64,000 bases of DNA from Mannheimia granulomatis (GCF_011455695.1 NZ_CP015030.1:496001-560000); one strand, 5' to 3'. Shown: positions 23,828 through 33,620, counted from the first letter of the stretch. Made by a program: numbers and translations. The notes: generated by a model not told the origin, from the sequence alone.

Positions 23828-24298
23828 TTACAAATTATTAAGTGTCATAATCACAGCCAAATCGTTAGGGTTAAACCTCCATCCTTGTTCCTCGCCAGAA
23901 ATCAGGTTGAAGCACCATTCAGAGCAGAAATATTTATCTTGTTTTTGTTTGATGCCAAATACAATTCCAAACATCCCTCGCCAGTCGTAAGATTTTCCCT
24001 TGGTTTTTACAAAATAGGCTTTAATCTCAGACTCTTTAAGGTTTGGCAGCTCAATCAAATCCCATTTACCATCATTAAGGTTAATCACTTTTTGACGCAC
24101 CCCACTATCACGAGGACTTGATGAATAACATTCAAACCATTCTTCACGGTGGTAATGGTCTTTAATTTCACTTTTCTGCACTGCAATTTCACAGTGGGAA
24201 TATTGCCCTTTAGTGATTTTGCGAATAAGCCAATCCGTTAATCGGTCGTATAGACTGCGACCAGTTCCTTTATAGAGTGCCAGATAGACTTTATCCAT
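23828..24298 (-). CDS. NlpC/P60-like (YiiX-type) cysteine amidase, prophage
   Basis: The 156-residue protein resembles permuted NlpC/P60 papain-like proteins: a His in GQYSHCEIAV and a Cys in YFCSEWCFNLI are candidate catalytic residues. The order His before Cys is that of the permuted (YiiX/YaeF) group. It is the last gene of the fibre operon, 4 bases after the fibre-assembly gene, at the left edge of the prophage. A cargo or host-envelope activity is possible. Confidence 0.6.
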   Translation of the reverse strand: MDKVYLALYKGTGRSLYDRLTDWLIRKITKGQYSHCEIAVQKSEIKDHYHREEWFECYSSSPRDSGVRQKVINLNDGKWDLIELPNLKESEIKAYFVKTKGKSYDWRGMFGIVFGIKQKQDKYFCSEWCFNLISGEEQGWRFNPNDLAVIMTLNNL

Positions 24299-24302
24299 TG
24301 AT

Positions 24303-24908
24303 TTACTCCCCTAAAAACTCTTGATAGGTTTTGCTCCAGCCACCAGAATAATCGTAGGCTAACGGGTCATTTGATTGCTCAACCGCTGCTTTGTGGCGCA
24401 ACGCATTAGCGTGGTTGCTTGTCTTGGCTGCCATTAATGCTTGCCAAATTAACATCAGTTTATCTTTGTTAATCATCAAAATTGAATTATCCGCACAGGT
24501 CCACGCAATATCCATATCACCAAATAAGTCGTAACTTGCTTTGACAGATAAGATATTACGCTCAGCGGTGGCATCGGTATCAATCCATTTCCCAACTGCA
24601 TCAACGTACACGCCACCATTGATTTTACTATCACGCAAGGCATTAATAGCCTCACGCACTTTTGCAATATCATCGGCTTTTTTGATCGCTTGTTGTTCTG
24701 GGCTGATGGTCCATTTTGTGCCGTTCCAAGTATGATATTTACTTGGAGCAGTGCCTTTATCAACAATTTTTATCCCGTCGTAAAAAGGCTCAATATAGGC
24801 TTGATTGCTCTCTATAGCAGTTTCACCACGACTTTCCAAATCGTCCAAATTTGGCTCACAGTTAGAGCTGGCTAAAAAATTGCCTTTAGCATCAAAAATG
24901 TAATACAT
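24303..24908 (-). CDS. Tail fibre assembly protein (DUF4376-like)
   Basis: The 201-residue protein starts MYYIFDAKGNFLASSNCEPN and has HTWNGTKWTISPEQQAI, common in fibre-assembly chaperones. The C-terminal half matches DUF4376 (KVREAINALRDSKINGGVYV, MLIWQALMAAKTSNHANALRH). It overlaps the fibre gene by one base. It should help fold or attach the fibre. Confidence 0.8.
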   Translation of the reverse strand: MYYIFDAKGNFLASSNCEPNLDDLESRGETAIESNQAYIEPFYDGIKIVDKGTAPSKYHTWNGTKWTISPEQQAIKKADDIAKVREAINALRDSKINGGVYVDAVGKWIDTDATAERNILSVKASYDLFGDMDIAWTCADNSILMINKDKLMLIWQALMAAKTSNHANALRHKAAVEQSNDPLAYDYSGGWSKTYQEFLGE

Positions 24909-25816
24909 TACTTAACTCCTATTACCAGATAATTGGCACGGCTATTATCAAACTTTTTACCGGTGGCAGAATCAGTATTTGCACCTGCCTTACTATATAC
25001 TCTTGCTACAACTCTACGATTATCACCTACATAACATTCTGTTTTGGTGTATCCTGTATTAGTGTTTTCAATTCGGTCTAATGCAACATCCTCACTCATG
25101 GATACAATCCAATGGCATTGACTTTCATTGTATCCGCTTGGAAGAGGTAGGATAGAACCGTTACCAACTACGCCTTTAATTACCGATATGCTATTTAATT
25201 TATTGCCCCGCTCGTAAAATGGTCGATTTGAGGTAACTCTATCTTCCAACAATTCAAGATATGTGTCAGAGTTCCAATCTGGGACTCCATTACGATATCT
25301 CACTAACACGAGATCATCACTGGTGGTATTTCTTAAGCCCACCCCATACTTTAAAACCCCGTTGCGCTTACCTAGTAATATTGACGAGATATGATCGATA
25401 GTCAGCGGTCCTGTCATCGTATCACCGGCTTTATTTACTTTTTTGCTCAACTCTGTCAATAACGTATTTTTTAGATTACCGTCACTACCTAATGCGACTG
25501 CAATTTCTGCCAGAGTGTCTAATGCGGCAGGAGCCGAGCCGACTAATGCAGCAATTGCAGCCTTAACGTATGCGGTAGTTGCCAATGTTGTGTCATTGAC
25601 ACTCTGTTCTGGTGTTGGAGCTTTAGGTGTGCCTGTAAAGTTCGGGTTATGTGTTGGAGCTCGTTTTTCGACTTCCGCTTTTAGGTAAGCGGTACGATTA
25701 CCCAGCTGTTTAGCTTGACGGTTATCAATACCATCAGGCCCACCCATTACCGGGTCAGATGTTTCAAGTTGATAGATGCCATCAACCCATTCAGGCGTTA
25801 AAATTAAATTTGCCAT
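24908..25816 (-). CDS. Tail fibre protein (P2 gpH-like)
   Basis: The 302-residue protein has the N-terminal baseplate-binding part (LTPEWVDGIYQLETSDPV), a fibre repeat region (ALGSDGNLKNTLLTELSKK, VNKAGDTMTGPLTID) and a variable C-terminal tip. It is short for a fibre, as in other small Pasteurellaceae phages. The tip would contact the host surface receptor and decides host range. Confidence 0.85.
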   Translation of the reverse strand: MANLILTPEWVDGIYQLETSDPVMGGPDGIDNRQAKQLGNRTAYLKAEVEKRAPTHNPNFTGTPKAPTPEQSVNDTTLATTAYVKAAIAALVGSAPAALDTLAEIAVALGSDGNLKNTLLTELSKKVNKAGDTMTGPLTIDHISSILLGKRNGVLKYGVGLRNTTSDDLVLVRYRNGVPDWNSDTYLELLEDRVTSNRPFYERGNKLNSISVIKGVVGNGSILPLPSGYNESQCHWIVSMSEDVALDRIENTNTGYTKTECYVGDNRRVVARVYSKAGANTDSATGKKFDNSRANYLVIGVK

Positions 25817-25834
25817 AGCTTTATGTCCTCCTGC

Positions 25835-26413
25835 TTAGGCTGTGCCTCGGTTATATTGTCCATTACGTAATGCCTTACCGTTGTGGCGTAATGCTACGGT
25901 GCGATAATCAAGGCTCGCTAATACACAACGAGCAGGTGCAAAAACTCGTAATGTTTTGCGTAATAAATCCGCTTGGTCATTAGTAATCGCTTTTTGCAAA
26001 ATTACTCGGTAATGAGCCCATTTTGAGCGGTCACCGTGGAAATAAGTGCCATCACGTACAAATGACCCATCGTGGCGTTTATCAAATAAGCCTTCGATAA
26101 TCTCGACTTCACCAAATCCAAGCTGACGAATAATTTCTCGCATTGCCCAAGGTGTGCCTTTATGTCTGTGTAGCTCAACGGCTCGTTTAATTAAGTTACG
26201 TTTTGCATCATCACTTTCCGCTAGTAACCAGCCGTCATAGCCTGTTACGCTCCATTTTTCTGCGAGTAGCTCAAGGTATTCTGCAAGGACTAAATCTACT
26301 AAATTTGTCATAATTAACGACAAGTCTAACCTTGATACACTATAGCTTAAATTTGCTAAGGCGGTATATTTCAGATCTTGATTGATGATAATCGGATAGT
26401 CTAACTTAGCCAT
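25835..26413 (-). CDS. Baseplate protein I (P2 gpI-like)
   Basis: About 192 residues matching P2-type tail protein I: VDLVLAEYLELLAEKWSV, ESDDAKRNLIKRAVELHRHKGTPWAM, then the RFHFRVTL-like end. The ATG at 26413 overlaps the gpJ stop by 8 bases; an upstream GTG at 26428 is possible. It forms part of the baseplate rim with gpJ and gpW. Confidence 0.88.
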   Translation of the reverse strand: MAKLDYPIIINQDLKYTALANLSYSVSRLDLSLIMTNLVDLVLAEYLELLAEKWSVTGYDGWLLAESDDAKRNLIKRAVELHRHKGTPWAMREIIRQLGFGEVEIIEGLFDKRHDGSFVRDGTYFHGDRSKWAHYRVILQKAITNDQADLLRKTLRVFAPARCVLASLDYRTVALRHNGKALRNGQYNRGTA

Positions 26414-27521
26414 ATTTACGTGTCTCACTTACGCTTAATGTGATTTTTTGGCAGTTAGCCCATTGTTGATTATTGACCTCGGTCAGAGGTGGCTGTAGCA
26501 AACGCACGTTATACACACCTACAACCTTAAGTGCTGCTTGAATATCTAACGGTACAATATCTAAGCCCAGCTTTTGAGTTCGTGCTGATAAATAGGTACG
26601 CAAAGCTTGCTCTGCATTAGCTAACACTGCTTGTTCTTGTGCAGTTTCTAACAAGTCTAACTCGGCGTTAATTTGGTATGATATCTCTTGTGCGGGTATA
26701 ACTTGTACGGTATCACATAAAGTACGCCGTTTAGGATCTGCTACATAGCTTTGTACTTGACGCAGAATTGACTCACTTGGTGCACCGTTACGTGTTAACA
26801 CCGCAATTTGTACTGTGCCACCTTGAGGAGTTGATATATCCACATCCGCAATAAACTGAGATACACTTAGTGCGTGGTAAGTGTAAGCCCCTGCAGTGCC
26901 ACAAGTGGTGAAAGCTTCAGGTGCTAATAAGATACGTTTTCGGTAGTTATCGTCATCTTCAGTGTCAATTCCTCCACTAGTAGTATCAAGATTACTCACC
27001 GTCACAACTGAATCAGTATTTAACACTGACACAAGTTTTGAAACTCGTCCAGCCTCCCAGCCATTACCCATTTCACCTACCACATTTGCAACCGCTTCAA
27101 CATCAACAAATTGCTCAGTAGCCCTTATCTGCATTTCATAAAGCGTACTAAATGATAGCGAGTCAGTCGCTTGCACAACCGTACCTACAGGAATTGTAAT
27201 CGCACTATGAGAACCATTTACACTAAAACGCAACATACAGCGCGCAGCTTGATTTTCGAGACGTTCACAACCTACTTGCCCCCCACATAAATCCAATGCA
27301 ATTCCCGTTGCCGTCTGAGGAAAAGTTTGACGAAATGCCTCGTTAATTCCTTTACGCACTAACAGTTCACGAAATGCATATACATTAATAATCAAGCGTT
27401 CAATATGAGCAGGTTGTAGCACTTTACCTGTGTCTTGCTCATATTTGGCAATAGTTTCCGCGACAATCTGTTTTACATCTTCGGGGACTACGGTAATATC
27501 ATAACGGCTACTGATTTCCAT
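26406..27521 (-). CDS. Baseplate protein J (P2 gpJ-like)
   Basis: The protein of about 371 residues has the baseplate J signature (GGIDTEDDDNYRKRILLAPE, STPQGGTVQIAVLTRNG). It builds the wedge of the contractile-tail baseplate. The ATG at 27521 with GGAG upstream is preferred to 27560, and it overlaps gpW by 14 bases. Confidence 0.9.
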   Translation of the reverse strand: MEISSRYDITVVPEDVKQIVAETIAKYEQDTGKVLQPAHIERLIINVYAFRELLVRKGINEAFRQTFPQTATGIALDLCGGQVGCERLENQAARCMLRFSVNGSHSAITIPVGTVVQATDSLSFSTLYEMQIRATEQFVDVEAVANVVGEMGNGWEAGRVSKLVSVLNTDSVVTVSNLDTTSGGIDTEDDDNYRKRILLAPEAFTTCGTAGAYTYHALSVSQFIADVDISTPQGGTVQIAVLTRNGAPSESILRQVQSYVADPKRRTLCDTVQVIPAQEISYQINAELDLLETAQEQAVLANAEQALRTYLSARTQKLGLDIVPLDIQAALKVVGVYNVRLLQPPLTEVNNQQWANCQKITLSVSETRKYG

Positions 27522-27876
27522 AATTGAACTCCGTTGAATAGATTTGTTTAGCCACATCATCAGCTACACACCATTTCACATTAAAGAAAAAGTGCGGTGC
27601 CGTACCGCTAATCTGTACTTCTTGCACAATTACCCTTTTTTCCCACTTATCAATAGCGACAAAAATTTCACGCACCATATTCGGCACTGCAATATCAAAG
27701 GGTTGGTCAATATATTCGAAATGGTCTGAACCAAAATCAGGGCGTAGCACATCAGTTCCTTTGCGCGTTGAAAGGATATTGATAATGCATTGATGAAGGT
27801 CATCTTCGCCTTGAATCGTCTTCACGCCATCTGGGGCAATTTGCCAGTGTGTGTATTGAGGAGTATTTATATTCAT
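27508..27876 (-). CDS. Baseplate protein W (P2 gpW/gp25-like)
   Basis: The 122-residue protein fits the gpW/gp25 lysozyme-like family (QCIINILSTRKGTDVLRPDFGSD, ATPNMVREI-type ending AVPNMVREIFVAIDKWE). It is the first gene of the baseplate-fibre operon and follows the fourth late palindrome at 36 bases. Its start codon lies at the foot of a 7-bp hairpin and no ordinary ribosome-binding site is seen. Confidence 0.9.
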   Translation of the reverse strand: MNINTPQYTHWQIAPDGVKTIQGEDDLHQCIINILSTRKGTDVLRPDFGSDHFEYIDQPFDIAVPNMVREIFVAIDKWEKRVIVQEVQISGTAPHFFFNVKWCVADDVAKQIYSTEFNYGNQ

Positions 27877-27895
27877 AGCCGCAGAATAGCGGCTA
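27876..27895 (-). promoter_or_regulatory. Hairpin at the gpW start codon
   Basis: TAGCCGC and GCGGCTA pair around TATTCT, and the last base is the A of the gpW ATG. TATTCT itself could serve as a -10. Confidence 0.45.
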
Positions 27896-27911
27896 GTGAG
27901 GAATTTAGATT

Positions 27912-27925
27912 TTAAACTAGTTTAA
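27912..27925 (-). promoter_or_regulatory. Late activator palindrome, copy 4 (baseplate operon)
   Basis: TTAAACTAGTTTAA is a perfect 14-bp palindrome and differs in one base from the other three copies. It lies in the gap between gpV and gpW, upstream of the baseplate-fibre genes. Confidence 0.65.
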
Positions 27926-27929
27926 TAAA

Positions 27930-28466
27930 CTACTTATTCGGTTCCGGACCACCACCGTGTTTATGTGTGCCAAGCTCAACTGAGCCTTGTTTCACAACAG
28001 GGGCTGATACTTCCTCGTCTGATGTAATTTTGCCTGTAGCGTGTAATGTACCATTCACAACTGTGTTTGCATTAATCGTTGCACCTCCTTTTGCAGTTGC
28101 CGTTAAATGACCATTGGTATTTACGACCACATCACCTGTTTTACGATCATGCGAAATCACTGTGCCATTTTTAAATTTATGTAACCACATATCACTATCT
28201 GCAACAGGCACAGGGTCTTGTTCATTGTAAATCGTACCAAGTACGTAGCCACTTTCACCTCGTGCATCTAAAATCATTGCGACTAACTCGCCCACGTCGG
28301 GTAAACCATAAAAGTGATTGCCGCCCGCATTAATCGTAAAAAACGGTAACCATGCTGTCTCAAAATCTTCCAAAGCAGGAATTGTCGCTTTAATTCGATG
28401 AGTTTTTGGGTCAATTTGGCTCACAATCCCTTCTTGATAGGTTGCGCTAAAGTTATGTGTATTCAT
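27930..28466 (-). CDS. Baseplate spike protein V (P2 gpV-like)
   Basis: About 178 residues with the gpV fold pattern: an OB domain (VSQIDPKTHRIKATIPALEDF, GLPDVGELVAMILDARGESG), then a beta-helix stalk (ATAKGGATINANTVVNGTLH) and a His-rich tip (THKHGG) that may bind iron. It forms the membrane-piercing needle. An ATG at 28466 or a TTG at 28472 could start it; GGAG sits closer to the TTG. Confidence 0.9.
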   Translation of the reverse strand: MNTHNFSATYQEGIVSQIDPKTHRIKATIPALEDFETAWLPFFTINAGGNHFYGLPDVGELVAMILDARGESGYVLGTIYNEQDPVPVADSDMWLHKFKNGTVISHDRKTGDVVVNTNGHLTATAKGGATINANTVVNGTLHATGKITSDEEVSAPVVKQGSVELGTHKHGGGPEPNK

Positions 28467-28480
28467 TTGCAAAAGAACTC

Positions 28481-29533
28481 CTATAACGTACCGCTTGTAA
28501 AAGGAAAATCTTCAATAAATTCTAACATTCTCACCTCTAAATCGGTGGTGTAACCTTGATTACGACTATAATTATGCCGAGCTGATTTAATTAAATATTT
28601 ACCACTAAACATACCCAGACCAGTTAGCAAAACTGTATTACCTGCAACAAGTTTGGGATTACCAATCACTGTAATGTTGCCTGCTTGCTGATCATCATTT
28701 TGTGCTGATAGAGCTGCATCTGCACGAGCATCTATCTGAGCTTGACTTTCACCACGTGTGACAATTTTTAATGTATCTGCATTGCTTGCTTTAGCTTGTT
28801 TCTTACGTGGGCGTTTGGGCTTACTTTTTTTCTTAGCCGACAGAGCTTTCTTTCCCTGCACATCCATACCACGCACTTCAACTTTTTCTACTGTATCTTT
28901 AATACGATCACGTAAGCGTAATTTTTTAATATTACCCAAATCTAATGTAGCGACAGGAGATCGTTCTTCTAAGCTCTTCATAGTAGTAAATACAAGGGTT
29001 TTGCCAACAATCTTAAAACTATGTCTATATTCGTGAGCCAACCTCGTTAGGAACTCTACATCACGCTCTTGATATTGTGTTACCCGTTTAATCGGAATAT
29101 TGGCAACAGTTCCTGTTACATTTAACTTAAGATTCTTGGCAACTTTTCGTACTATATTTGCCAGTGTTGTATTTTCGTAAGCTTTTGGTTTAAGAGTCCT
29201 ATTAGCACGTGTAATTCCTGTACTTAATGCACGAATAGTCACAACAGAACCTGACTGTTTTTCATAATTCCACTCAATATCATCAATCTCAAATGCACCT
29301 AAGCTAACTAGGTTTTCCCCTAAATAACCCAATTGAGGTTTTAATTCGTCCCCCTGAGTAGGGAACCATGTATTAATCCATTTACGCTCAATATCCTCAA
29401 AAGTTACTTGCAATTCATCAGATTGATCACTTAAATGGTCCGTGTAAGTTAGTGAAATCAAGTGTGGTTTGATATTGTGGGTAATTTGCTTTTTGCCGTA
29501 GAATAACTCAAAAGTCGGTGTTTGAACTTGCAT
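28481..29533 (-). CDS. Tail protein D (P2 gpD-like hub)
   Basis: The 350-residue protein matches late-control/tail hub D (FELFYGKKQITHNIKPHLIS, LTRLAHEYRHSFKIVGKTLVF, GMFSGKYLIKSARHNYSR). It forms the baseplate hub around the spike. A strongly basic insert around residues 225-245 (KKKSKPKRPRKKQAK) is unusual. It is 3 bases after gpX. Confidence 0.92.
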   Translation of the reverse strand: MQVQTPTFELFYGKKQITHNIKPHLISLTYTDHLSDQSDELQVTFEDIERKWINTWFPTQGDELKPQLGYLGENLVSLGAFEIDDIEWNYEKQSGSVVTIRALSTGITRANRTLKPKAYENTTLANIVRKVAKNLKLNVTGTVANIPIKRVTQYQERDVEFLTRLAHEYRHSFKIVGKTLVFTTMKSLEERSPVATLDLGNIKKLRLRDRIKDTVEKVEVRGMDVQGKKALSAKKKSKPKRPRKKQAKASNADTLKIVTRGESQAQIDARADAALSAQNDDQQAGNITVIGNPKLVAGNTVLLTGLGMFSGKYLIKSARHNYSRNQGYTTDLEVRMLEFIEDFPFTSGTL

Positions 29534-29536
29534 AAC

Positions 29537-29755
29537 TTACTCCTGTAACCACGGTGGTAAGTCAACTTGTGATGTTGCCTTAACTTCAATCACCGGTATA
29601 AATAAGATTTTTCCCATCGGCAATACTTCACAAAATGGAATATGTGGATTGGCATTGATAAGACGATTAATTTCACCTACATCACTATAGTAGCGATAAG
29701 CGAGTAAATCCCAGCGCTCTCCCTCTTTAATATTATGCTGAATTACACTGTCCAT
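29537..29755 (-). CDS. Tail protein X (LysM-like)
   Basis: The 72-residue protein carries a LysM-like module (EGERWDLLAYRYYSDVGEINRLINANP), typical of P2 gpX, which helps complete the tail. It overlaps the gpU-like gene by 13 bases. Confidence 0.92.
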   Translation of the reverse strand: MDSVIQHNIKEGERWDLLAYRYYSDVGEINRLINANPHIPFCEVLPMGKILFIPVIEVKATSQVDLPPWLQE

Positions 29756-30690
29756 TTAGTTGTCTCCTGTGGTTTTGGTTCATCGGCCCGAATAGCTATC
29801 CATGCAGTGAGTTCTGCACTGTTTTTTGCCTGTGCGGCTACAATCTCATCCGCTGACTCAATAGCTTTTACACCAAAATCAAACCAATCTCCTAAATCGT
29901 TACTATTTAAACCTCTTTTAAATTCTGTTTGAGCCGTATTCAAAGCCTCATTAAGCTCGGTCAAACCACGCAAAAAAGGCTGTGCTGCATTTAAGCCTTG
30001 GGTTAACATTGAAAAGCTGTTACTCAATCCTACCATCTCGCCAAGTCCAGAGAGTGATGATCCAAGACTAACGAGTACATTGGGTAACTGTGCCAAGGCT
30101 TCGCTTGGGTTGCTTGCTAAAGCTCGCATAACCGATACTGCATCGCGTACATCACCAATCGTCTGCCGTACCTGCCGATAAACACGAATGCCTTTATTAA
30201 CCAACTCTGAGGTTTTACTTACAAAACCGCTTAAACCCTTCGGTAGGATCGAAGACAGAGGTAGGTTGCCACCAATTGAAAGTGCAGCCCCCAATAAGCC
30301 TTGACCTGAATCACCAACAAATTCACGTAATGTGATTGATACATCACGAGCTAAGGCATTACCTTCTAGGTCTGAAAATAAAATACCGCTACTGATTTCA
30401 GTAATCACAAAATGTCCTTTAAATTGTGAGAAACCCAGTACTAGTGCTAAAGCTTCTTGCGTCTCTTTCGCTGTCAGTAGAGACTGATAACGTTGTTCTA
30501 CATTACCAAGCTTGTGGTGTAATTTAAGTTGTAATGTGATTTCGGTTAGCTCCAAACCCATTGCTTGTAACTTTGGCTTACCTGCAAGCACCGAGTGTTC
30601 TGCAAAGCTAGCTAGACGACGCTCGTCAAATGCCGATGGTGCATTGAGTAGGTCGAAAGTAATATTTCCCAATAATGCGTAATTTGCCAT
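29743..30690 (-). CDS. Tail protein U-like (P2 gpU)
   Basis: The N-terminal 125 residues fit P2 gpU (MANYALLGNITFDLLNAPSA, YQSLLTAKETQEALALVLG, GHFVITEISSG, ITLREF). The remaining 190 residues are helical with no known motif, making the protein about twice as long as P2 gpU. It overlaps the tape-measure gene by one base. It should act at the tail end with gpX. Confidence 0.85.
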   Translation of the reverse strand: MANYALLGNITFDLLNAPSAFDERRLASFAEHSVLAGKPKLQAMGLELTEITLQLKLHHKLGNVEQRYQSLLTAKETQEALALVLGFSQFKGHFVITEISSGILFSDLEGNALARDVSITLREFVGDSGQGLLGAALSIGGNLPLSSILPKGLSGFVSKTSELVNKGIRVYRQVRQTIGDVRDAVSVMRALASNPSEALAQLPNVLVSLGSSLSGLGEMVGLSNSFSMLTQGLNAAQPFLRGLTELNEALNTAQTEFKRGLNSNDLGDWFDFGVKAIESADEIVAAQAKNSAELTAWIAIRADEPKPQETTKWTV

Positions 30691-33293
30691 TAGTAAGTTC
30701 TCCGTTGTTTTTGATCTACTACACGAGCCATCATCTGTTCAAATTCATATAACATGGTCGGATTTTGTAGCGCCAGCATGAGTTGCTCTTTTACATCAGC
30801 AGGAACCGTGCCATTAATGTTAATAGTGGGGCTAAAATGCACTACAATACCACCTTGGTTATTAGTTGTTGCATTATGTGTAACGTTACTTCTATTTAGT
30901 GATTCATAGTTGGCAAATAGTCCATCATTTTGCACACTTGGGTTAAAACTTGGGTGGCTAATATCTTGATTATGATTAAACCCAACAAGGTTACCAATCA
31001 CATTCGCACCAAATTTAATATCATTCCAAATATCATCAAAGAATGATTTTTTCTCTGGTACAAAACTTGGCGTTGCAAGTATAGGTGGCTCAATACTTTT
31101 TAGCATAGAGGACTGCATCATGTCGCCTAGAGATTTAGTCGATTCAGCAGCTATGCTTTGTTTGTTGTCCATACCAATAGCAAGCCCCTCTACAATATTT
31201 ATACCGTAGCCTTTAAATACACGACTCGGAGAGTGGATACCTAATTTCTCGGCAAACCAACCTTTAATACTTGATCCTAATTCACCAATTTTTTCTTTAG
31301 CTACCGTCCAAGCATTACTGATACCATTTACAAGACCATCGATAATATTTTGTCCAAAATTGCTGAATTGTGCAGGCAAATCAATACCAAACCAGTTAAG
31401 TACGGAAGTAAATATCGAGGTGAATAAAGCTAAGGGATTAAATGCAAGAATAATGTTTCCCAGTGCAGAAAAATTACCACTAAACAGGCTCTTTATATTC
31501 TCCCAAATGCCGGAAAACCACGAGCTTACGCCGCCCCATACTGCTGACCAAATACCAGTAATACCATCCCAAAGCGTAGAAGCAAATTGTAAAAAGCTTT
31601 CAAAGTACGGTCTTATTCCTGCCCATAAATTCTGAAAGAACCCTTTAATTGGCTCCCAGTATTGATAAATGAGCAATGCAACGGCAGCAATACCGATTAA
31701 AACGCCTACAGGGCTTGCTAACATTGCCTTACCTAAGAATAAAAAGGCTTTGCCAATTCCAAGCACTGCTTTTAGCAATACACCTCCCAATACTTTCCCT
31801 AACATCACAGCAACAGAAAATACTGATTTCAAAATGAAGGCAAAGCCTTTCAAAACACCTAAATTTATTCGGACAAAGAGCTTAGCTAATGAGATACCTA
31901 AATCGAAAATCTTCAAACCAAGCAAGCCTAAGATACGAGTTAATGCCCAGCCTATACGAAAAAATGCAGCAAAGCCTTTATAGGCTCCAAAAGAAACAAA
32001 TGCGAGACCGGAAAGAAGCGCTTTGAGTGCGAAGAAACCAACAGAAGCAGTTGCAAGACCCGCACCAACTAGTATAATTTGATTAACTAACTTTTCATTA
32101 CTTCCTATCCACTCTATAACTGAATAGATAACAGGCTTAATATCATTTACTACATTATTAATAAGTGGTAAAAACTTAGCACCAATCGTCACACCAAGCT
32201 CAGAAAAACTGTTTTTTAATAGCTGTAAATTATTTTCAGTTGTTGCACTACGGCTTTCAAACTCACGTTGCATTGAACCCAAATATTTCAATTCGCCTTT
32301 AGCATCGGTTTCTTGAAGTAATTGTAGCTGTCGGTTATATTCTCCCGTATTTTGAGCAAGCAACATCACATCATCGGCATATTGTTTACCGAACATTTTA
32401 GCTAATAATGGATATTGCTTATCTTTCGGTAGTTTTTTCACTTTCTCAATAAAGCTTGTAATAGCACCTTGAGCATCTTTATTCATTGCAGAAGCAAAGG
32501 ATTTAGTGGTAAATCCAAGGGCTTTTAATTCGTCCTGATGTTTACCCGCTTTAAGTTCAGCAAAAGCAGACGTCATACCTTTCATTGCTTGTGCAGCAAG
32601 CTCAGGTGCTTTACCCATAGACAAAAATGTTGAACCTAATGCCGCAGCTTGATTTTCAGTAAGTCCTAGCATTCGGGTATCTGAACCGGCTCGGGTAATA
32701 ACATTGACGATATCAGAGGCTTTGGCATTAGCATTATCCGAAAGATAGTTGATGGCATCACCAAACTTAGCCATCTCTTTAATTGGTTTACCAAGCACAT
32801 TAGCCATAGTTGCCATTGCAGTACCTGCATCGCCCGCAGCCATATCAAATGCCACCCCCATTTTTGCAGCATCTTCGGCATATCCCAACAAATGTTCACG
32901 AGCGATACCGGCTTGACCACCGGCTGCTACAATTGCAGCAATCTCTTCTCCAGCCATAGGAATAGAACGAGTCAATTTAAGAATATCTTTTTCCATTTCT
33001 TTAAATTGTGCTGGAGTGTCGAAATTCACAACCTTTTTCACATCAGCCATCGCACTTTCAAATTGCATTGCAGGCTGAGCAAGCCCCATAATGGAAGAGC
33101 CAATTGCTGTTGTAGTTGAGATTGCGCCACCAATACCCTTAATAACCCCTACACCCAAAGCACCAAATTTTGCCTGAGTAGATAAAGAGTTATCTTTTAG
33201 TACATTTAACTCATTTTTTAATCCTCTTAGTGCACTAACTGCACCACCAATAGAAGCGCCAATAACTAAAGATATTGCTAAATTTGACGACAT
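30690..33293 (-). CDS. Tail tape measure protein
   Basis: At 867 residues this is the longest tail gene. It has the TP901/P2 gpT-type N-terminal domain (MQFESAMADVKKVVNFDTPAQF, then GLTENQAAALGSTFLSMGKAPE), a long hydrophobic centre (about residues 395-545) and a soluble C-terminal part (LGIHSPSRVFKGYGINIVEGL). It sets tail length and enters the host envelope during infection. It is separated from E/E' by an opposed gene and a hairpin. Confidence 0.95.
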   Translation of the reverse strand: MSSNLAISLVIGASIGGAVSALRGLKNELNVLKDNSLSTQAKFGALGVGVIKGIGGAISTTTAIGSSIMGLAQPAMQFESAMADVKKVVNFDTPAQFKEMEKDILKLTRSIPMAGEEIAAIVAAGGQAGIAREHLLGYAEDAAKMGVAFDMAAGDAGTAMATMANVLGKPIKEMAKFGDAINYLSDNANAKASDIVNVITRAGSDTRMLGLTENQAAALGSTFLSMGKAPELAAQAMKGMTSAFAELKAGKHQDELKALGFTTKSFASAMNKDAQGAITSFIEKVKKLPKDKQYPLLAKMFGKQYADDVMLLAQNTGEYNRQLQLLQETDAKGELKYLGSMQREFESRSATTENNLQLLKNSFSELGVTIGAKFLPLINNVVNDIKPVIYSVIEWIGSNEKLVNQIILVGAGLATASVGFFALKALLSGLAFVSFGAYKGFAAFFRIGWALTRILGLLGLKIFDLGISLAKLFVRINLGVLKGFAFILKSVFSVAVMLGKVLGGVLLKAVLGIGKAFLFLGKAMLASPVGVLIGIAAVALLIYQYWEPIKGFFQNLWAGIRPYFESFLQFASTLWDGITGIWSAVWGGVSSWFSGIWENIKSLFSGNFSALGNIILAFNPLALFTSIFTSVLNWFGIDLPAQFSNFGQNIIDGLVNGISNAWTVAKEKIGELGSSIKGWFAEKLGIHSPSRVFKGYGINIVEGLAIGMDNKQSIAAESTKSLGDMMQSSMLKSIEPPILATPSFVPEKKSFFDDIWNDIKFGANVIGNLVGFNHNQDISHPSFNPSVQNDGLFANYESLNRSNVTHNATTNNQGGIVVHFSPTININGTVPADVKEQLMLALQNPTMLYEFEQMMARVVDQKQRRTY

Positions 33294-33330
33294 AATTTAT
33301 AGTTCCGATAAGTCGTTAGGAGAAAAGACT

Positions 33331-33612
33331 ATGTTGAAATTTTTTGATACTGTTTTTCTGATTGTAGGAGCGATTGTTCTTGCATTTATTGCGATTGGCT
33401 TTGTCATGTACGGATTAGTCACTTTCCCGAAAATGGCTGGAATGTTTATGGTAGGCATAGGGATTATGATGAGCTTATTTTACCTAGTAAAATTGACTAA
33501 GAAATCTGCTCAAACAAACCAAGAACCACCCAGACTTTTACAAGCAAAAAACCTAACATTACGTAAAATACAAAACAAAATTTGGGATAGCTTCCGTAAA
33601 GAAGCTCAATAA
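33331..33612 (+). CDS. Two-helix membrane protein read against the late operon
   Basis: The 93-residue product has two hydrophobic helices (FLIVGAIVLAFIAIGFVMYGL, MAGMFMVGIGIMMSLFYLV) and a basic cytoplasmic tail. GTTAGGAG gives an excellent ribosome-binding site, and a hairpin follows the stop. It lies on the plus strand inside the leftward tail operon, between tape measure and chaperone. This is the typical setting of a moron gene, possibly expressed in the lysogen. An exclusion role is a guess. Confidence 0.65.
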   Translation: MLKFFDTVFLIVGAIVLAFIAIGFVMYGLVTFPKMAGMFMVGIGIMMSLFYLVKLTKKSAQTNQEPPRLLQAKNLTLRKIQNKIWDSFRKEAQ

Positions 33613-33620
33613 TGAAGATG

